From Arenicola marina (taxonomy: Eukaryota > Annelida > Polychaeta > Arenicolidae): a stretch of DNA of 64,000 nucleotides. The stretch is taken from assembly GCA_964019135.1 (NCBI GenBank), contig OZ025248.1:37007670-37071669 (forward strand). Direction: 5' to 3'. The position numbers and the translations under genes were made by a program. Each line of letters opens with the position of its first letter. Positions within the stretch are counted from its first letter, which is position 1. Shown here piece by piece: positions 58,868-64,000 of the stretch. The notes beneath the pieces are model-generated. The model made no database searches. It was not told where the DNA came from and saw only the letters and a program-made list of their open reading frames with translations.

Positions 58868-58880
58868 ACATTACACATTT
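58868..58880 (+). repeat. LINE target-site duplication, right copy (13 bp)
   Basis: ACATTACACATTT, identical to 54818-54830. Confidence 0.8.
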
Positions 58881-59010
58881 CCTATAATTGTGTCACGTTA
58901 TCACGCCAATCTGTGGGCTTGTTTCATGTGTCTTTGGCCGTTACAGGTAATGCTGTCAATCAGATCTAATTATTCAGTCGGATGCCTTTTTACTTGTCAG
59001 CGTCAGTAGG
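58881..59010. repeat. Segment B, right part (beyond the LINE)
   Basis: About 58947-59008 aligns with 41393-41455 of segment A at about 76% identity by eye (shared AGATCT, ATTATTCA, GGATGCCTT, TTGTCAG/GTGTCAG, GTCA, CTCG/TTCG). This shows the two halves of B were contiguous before the LINE entered. Confidence 0.65.
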
Positions 59011-59479
59011 CTCGCAGTCATTTGCGCCCCAGCGCTCCAGTTTAGTGATGATGCACGTGGCACCTGAGACAAGGAAATTCAAGATCCAACGGCACATTTA
59101 GGCGATTTCCTAACATGGCTGGCGGTCGTCGCACAAGAATTGTATGCAGCTTTACGGCCTTGGAGAGCGCGCCGTTACAGCTGAAATGAACCAGTCTACG
59201 CCCACGCTGGAGTCTTTTTTCCTTAATCGCATGAAATTGAAAATCATAGATGATGATAAGTAAAAGTGAAAAGTAATCATGTCTGAAACTGACACAAAGT
59301 GATATGCTGCTTTTTTTTTACTTGTTTGTTGGACATAACGAGTGTGGAAGACCTTTATTCTCCACATGATTGAATAAAAGCCAACAGTAACGTCAATGAA
59401 TGATGTACAGCATGAATCGGTCTATGTGGTGTGGCCGATCGGTATTGGGTGCGTGAGCTACAAACTTTGTGGCCGGGTG
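59011..59479. other. Non-coding region
   Basis: No recognised gene. Confidence 0.5.
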
Positions 59480-59646
59480 TGTGTGTGTGTATGGGGGGGG
59501 GGGCTCCCCGCTGTGGTCATGTCTGTGTGGTCGCAGGACAACAATCGCCTACACGACCCGTTCTTCCCTTCCTTCTCCCGTTGTCGCCGTATGACCAGAA
59601 TTGGTTAACACGTCCTGAATAACATCCAGCCAGCCAGCCAGCCAGC
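59480..59646 (+). mobile_element. SINE copy S5 (body) ending in (CCAG)n
   Basis: CTGTGGTCATGTCTGTGTGG, TCGCAGGACAACAATCGCC and ATGACCAGAATTGGTTAACA match the bodies of S1 and S6. The element is preceded by GT and G runs and ends in about five CCAG repeats (59627-59646). No clear tRNA-like head survives. Confidence 0.65.
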
Positions 59647-60057
59647 TGTCCATCCATCGATTTTGGGCCTTTGGTTTATATTGGTTGCCTTGCTTTGAGC
59701 CATCTGACCTTAGTTTGACGCAATATGTCAAGATGATCCAGTCTTTTAGTCGTGTTTTTTTCTATGGTAGCATGCGTGACACTTTAAACATGTATCGGGC
59801 ACAAGCTAAAATATAACAACTGCCAAAGTTCTGACTAAGGTCATCCATCAACGATAAACTGCTAAAGAGATCAACTTGATCAACCAAGACCCGTCCATAC
59901 AGAGATAATTGGATAATCAGTGAGGAGCGAATTGGATACACCAAGTGCATCTCGTCACCCACTCAGTGTTAGTGTCCTGCACACACGGACGGTGATTGGG
60001 AGCCTTTTATAGCAATAAGGTGTTGACGGTGGTCTAATAGGGTCCATGACGGAGCCA
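59647..60057. other. Non-coding region
   Basis: No recognised gene. Confidence 0.5.
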
Positions 60058-60297
60058 CGTCCCCTCGCCTCTGATCCAGCCCCTCCCCACCACCCTCCCG
60101 TATCCACCCCTCCCCTCCACCTTCTTGTCTCCACCCTTCGTCTCCAGCCCTCCCCTCCAACCCCTGCCTCCGCCCCCCCTTCACCCCCTCCACCCTCTCC
60201 ACCCCCCTCCAACCCCTCTACCCCGTCTCCTCCAACCTCTCCTCTCCCCCGCCCTCTGCCCTCCCCTCTACCCCACCCCTCTATCCCCACAATTGGG
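60058..60297. repeat. Polypyrimidine-rich tract, about 240 bases
   Basis: The plus strand is almost entirely C and T, in blocks such as CCACCCTCC, CCCTCCCCTCC and CTCCACCC, with only scattered A or G. It is not a strict tandem repeat. Open Pro/Ser-rich (plus) and Gly-rich (minus) frames are composition artefacts. Such tracts can form triplex or other non-B DNA. Confidence 0.85.
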
Positions 60298-61487
60298 ATC
60301 TACATAAGGGAGGGCTGAATTTGCACCGGTTGGAGGGTTTGCACTTACAAGCTTACCTTAAGCTTCGGGATTCTTCTGGGCGTATGAAGTACACGATCCA
60401 GGTCACCCCTATCCAACTGAATGGAACATCAAAAATAAGGCAATAGCCGCCATTTATTAGCATCGGGCCTCGTGTGGCTCTTTCTGGCGTCGTATACTAA
60501 GGCCTGAAGAGGCCTCCTTGACCACCGCGGTCAATAGATATGGGTCGTTATACTCTGATGCAGTATTAAGGTATACATGGCGCCAAACTATTACCCTCAG
60601 AGTATATCTCCATCAAATTTCGTAAAAAAGGCAAAAAGCTCGGTTTTTGGTAAGATGTGCTAAATTTATGAAACCTCGGTATGAAGGAGTTGTGGACAGT
60701 GTAAACAAGTCTAGAAGGCCCCAGTTGCGCATTGTAATCTTACTATAGGGCTATAACGCAAGCTATAGGGCACTATTTTTACGGCAAGGTGACAACATGG
60801 CATGTATGCTACCGCAAATATGCATGTTCATATAACGGTGCGTGCTGATGTACATGTATAGGCGGGCAGAGTGACGTAATAAGTACCCCTTTTCGAACCC
60901 CTTTCTAAATGCCAATCCCGCCGTCCATGTTTCTATGCAGGTTTTGACCACCCGATACTAGCAACTGGTATATATCCAATGCTATAAATGTAAGCATCGA
61001 ATACTAACAAACGGAATGCAATCATGCATTGATTTTGAGTGTTCAATTTTGAATAATTCCTCATAAGGCAACTGCAAATGTCCTGAAATCAGGGCCACGT
61101 CTTACCCCTACCCCCTTGGATCACCCATGCAGGGCCCCAGTGTTTAGCATGACGGACAATGAGACGATTAATCGACGCAACGGTCTGTGCAAATAAAGTC
61201 AAGGGATACACTATACATAATAATGTACATTATGATTTTTAAACCGTAATTCGGCAAAAAAATACCACTGCGTTACAAGGATTTGGCCTGATCTACAAAT
61301 AACAAAACAGACACATATATAGGCGGTAAATATCACTTTTGTGAAAGTCCAGCACCCCAAGTCGACCCGCATCCCCAGTCCTCCCTTCCTCTCGAGGTAT
61401 GGACAACGGTGACCTGTGGTGGCCAGATGTTTCTGTAGTGAACGGGGTACGGTTGAGATAGGTGCTCTCAGCCAAACCCGCCCCCGT
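60298..61487. other. Non-coding region
   Basis: No recognised gene. A short palindrome AAGGCCTGAAGAGGCCTCCTT-like lies near 60500. Confidence 0.5.
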
Positions 61488-61762
61488 GTTCTGCGTAACA
61501 CAAGGGACCTGTGCATCCGCCTCAGGGTGCTTTATAACATGGCTGTCATCATCAGTCACAACGAGGGTGCCATAATCCAATTTCACTTTGGCTGAGTATG
61601 TAATATAAATGCCACCACCTGTGGGAAGCGCACCGTGTCGATTTATCACACACTTGTCATATGATGCTGGCCCTCAATATCCCGCAGTGCCAGGAGAGGC
61701 AAGAGCACGAATTTAGGGGTTGGTGAGCATTACAGTCGGGAAAAACTTCACCACTAACTGAA
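61488..61762 (-). repeat. Z module, right (D) arm
   Basis: Inverted partner of 49780-50072. The minus-strand frame from 61649 shares GALPTGGGIYITYSAK and KLDYGTLVVTDD with it. Confidence 0.75.
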
Positions 61763-62018
61763 CACACTATGGGGACTGCTATTTAGTAGTAATAGATCAC
61801 TTATATGACACCAGTCACCCTTGGACTCCCTCCCCTCATCCCTCGATCCCCCATCTCCCCAGTTTCTTTCCCCGCCCGCACCTCCGTTCCTTCAGGTTTT
61901 TAGTCACTGCACCGTTTCCTGTAAGGAAGAACCCCACCCGGTCCAAAGTCAAGGCGTGTCATTTGCATACCGATGGACCAGTAGCCAAATGAATCGATGG
62001 TCCACGTTGCAATACTCA

Positions 62019-62069
<51 letters not shown>

Positions 62070-62744
62070 AAGTTGGATTCCAATGTTGGGTGTCGAAATG
62101 TTAAAGCGTCGCGTCGCGTGTCATCATTTACCCCTCCCACAATCCTAATATTAGAATTTATATCGAGTTTTTAGGTCACAACCATGTAAGTAACGTCAAG
62201 ATATACAGCAGTTATACTAATAGAACAGAACGTCCATATGGATATGGATGTACAATATGCTATATATAACTTACCATAGCAGACGGATACAAGTGTATAA
62301 TGTATCCCAGTATAGGAATACGACCCGAGGGCATGGATACAATGTAGCGAAAGATGGACACGTAGTTTAACGTGCGAGACCGGACCGCTTAATAACTTAA
62401 TAACTTAATAACTTAATCTGCAACTGAAGGTTATCATTCGCAGGCTTACCATATGTCAATAACTATTCGCAGTAACAAGTTGTGTTCTGACCGAATCATG
62501 GCATTCTTCTGCGGCCCCCGGGGGCCAACAAGGAGGTATTGTCATAAAGAATAAATTAATGACCATATGGACAAGATTTTAATTGAAGCCATAAAGAATA
62601 CTTGCAAATACCTCATGAATAACACTCTTTGACAACTCTTTACGTGATACTTCAGCATTTGTACAGACAGGCAGTGTCAGGTGTTGGGTGGGCTATATAC
62701 GGGGTGAGTAAAGGTTTCCCGAGGATTATTTCAGTCTGTGATGG
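61763..62744. other. Non-coding region with simple repeats
   Basis: No recognised gene. Holds the hexanucleotide array at 62019-62070 and about four copies of TTAATAAC at 62391-62418. The 117-codon plus frame at 61821-62174 reads Arg-Cys repeats from the hexamer and is not a gene. Confidence 0.55.
62019..62070 (+). repeat. (GGTGTC)n hexanucleotide array, about 8 units
   Basis: Perfect GGTGTC repeats. They are not the animal telomere motif TTAGGG. Confidence 0.95.
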
Positions 62745-63120
62745 TGCTGGTCTGACCAGGGTAAACCGATTGACAGTAGGCACAGCAACAGCGCTTCTCT
62801 GTTCGCTATTAATGTGTGTCCTTGTCCCCCAGGACCTCCACGTTATGAGCCCCCCGGGACCCAGACAACCGCTGGGTGCATCCCGCGGACAACAATCTAG
62901 CTAAATAAAAAGCCCATCAGCCTTAAGGTGTTAGATAATGGCGTGGCCTCCATTATGTCCGTGGCAAGTGTTTCTCTTTTGGCGGTCTATATTCTACAAG
63001 GCACAGAACCTTGAAATGTTCGTCACACAATGAGTCACCTCTTATCTCACAGTGATAAATATAGTGATGTGCACGGAGACTTCGGTCTCTTGGGAATGCA
63101 TTATGTCACATCGCAATGTT
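62745..63120 (-). repeat. Y module, right (D) arm
   Basis: Inverted partner of 45620-46065; shared landmarks are listed there. Confidence 0.85.
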
Positions 63121-63189
63121 GGGGACCAGCGTGCAGTCCTCTATTTGACACTGTGTTACCGTCTCGAAAACTGAAATGACTGAAATCAT

Positions 63190-63355
63190 GGAGACAGATT
63201 GGTTGTGTATTCAGGACGCTTTAACAAATTGTGGTACTCATCTCGCGTCAATGGAAGATTGAAGGGAAGAGCAGAGCCATATCTCCGGGGTAACCCCCTA
63301 CTCTTTGTAAAGAAGACATGGGATCTTGATCCTGCGACCACGCGGAGCCGCCTTG
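63190..63355 (-). mobile_element. SINE copy S6 (body)
   Basis: On the minus strand CCCATGTCTTCTTTACAAAG, AGTAGGGGGTTACCCC and GTTAAAGCGTCCTGAATACA match S1. It lies between the X and Y modules of the right arm and is absent from the left arm, so it inserted after the duplication. Confidence 0.75.
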
Positions 63356-63644
63356 GATGTGCTCTTCGTGTACCATAATGGCATCATAAAGGAAATAATT
63401 TAACTTTTACTTAATGTTGTTGACGCATGGGCTATAATGCCTGTCAGATAGTGACAGTATGCATTCTTCACCTAAACTGGTTTAACAGCATGTACTGTAT
63501 TTCAAGTAGATATACTTTGTGCCAAATGACATCTATATAAGCGTATGTATGTAAGTTTATTGCTTCTCACTGTGTTGAACGCAATGTCGAACCCTTATCA
63601 TCCTATTAACAAATGATATATATAGATGGATGTAGTATATGCCA
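63356..63644. other. Non-coding region between SINE S6 and the X module
   Basis: No recognised gene. Confidence 0.5.
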
Positions 63645-63860
63645 ATATCAGGCAATGTCAGTGAAAATGATGATTACAAACAGATCCCAAAAGACATGAA
63701 AATAGTCGAGTAATGCGCAACATTTTGAGACGCCAGCGATAAATGCCGAGACATGTGTCTGACCTCCACTCAAGGACTCCAGAGTGACAGATTGCAGACA
63801 ATGTCTGCGACTGCATTGCCTGCCATGTTCGCCGCACCCATGTGAGACACATCTCACATA
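63645..63860 (-). repeat. X module, right (D) arm
   Basis: Inverted partner of 44675-44870. Overlapping open frames of 64-92 codons are not supported as genes. Confidence 0.75.
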
Positions 63861-64000
63861 GAGGGTTGGTGGGAAGGTAAGCATAAGTGATTGTGCGTCA
63901 CGCTTCAACTCCCGACTATCAATCATGTCGGTCCTACGTTATCAGGGGAGCGTTTGACGTCATACTCCTCTGTGACGTCACGATGCCAGCAGGGTGGCCA

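Noticed and set aside
61821-62174. 117-codon Arg/Cys-rich ORF
   Set aside because: Product of the GGTGTC hexamer; no independent support.

Overview
The window is animal (metazoan) nuclear DNA. It holds one recognisable single-copy gene, an intronless four-jointed box kinase (fjx1-like, 2403-3944, + strand). The rest is transposable elements, dispersed repeats and very large minisatellite arrays, with no prokaryotic gene organisation. The repeat content fits a marine invertebrate (a lophotrochozoan or a non-vertebrate deuterostome such as a lancelet), but the sequence does not settle the species. A 200-base run of N (335-534) is an assembly gap.

Layout. 1-4600: gap, CpG/C-rich upstream region, the fjx1-like CDS, a 3' UTR carrying a degenerate minisatellite that overlaps the stop codon, and a poly(A) signal. 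4600-7000: non-coding, with a 31-bp tandem repeat and a tRNA-derived SINE. 7001-11112: about 90 copies of a 45/46-bp unit. 12036-13111: a 12-bp unit array. 13.1-21.1 kb: no gene recognised. 21.1-29.7 kb: more SINEs, a 1,677-bp foldback element (about 355-bp inverted arms, 7-bp target-site duplication), two MITE-like elements and G-rich tandem repeats. 29755-31690: a 15-bp unit array. 32.8-41.45 kb (segment A): a composite repeat holding a 46-bp array of about 122 units, a 27-bp array and a small 50-bp array. 41465-43264: a 36-unit 50-bp array. 44.7-50.1 kb: repeat modules X, Y and Z, which recur in the same order but inverted at 63.86-61.49 kb. 52.0-59.0 kb (segment B): a diverged paralogue of segment A, interrupted by an apparently full-length non-LTR retrotransposon (54831-58867) with an intact 1,140-codon EN-RT ORF and a 13-bp target-site duplication.

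How the parts relate. Segment B keeps a single diverged copy of the unit that was amplified about 122 times in segment A, so the pair gives a before/after view of satellite birth. At a second homologous position, A and B carry different arrays (27 bp and 30 bp) whose units share a GATCCTAA-containing core. The LINE lies inside B: homology to A stops on its left and resumes on its right, which orders the events as duplication, divergence, then LINE insertion. Most long open frames in the window are by-products of stop-free tandem repeats and are not annotated as genes.
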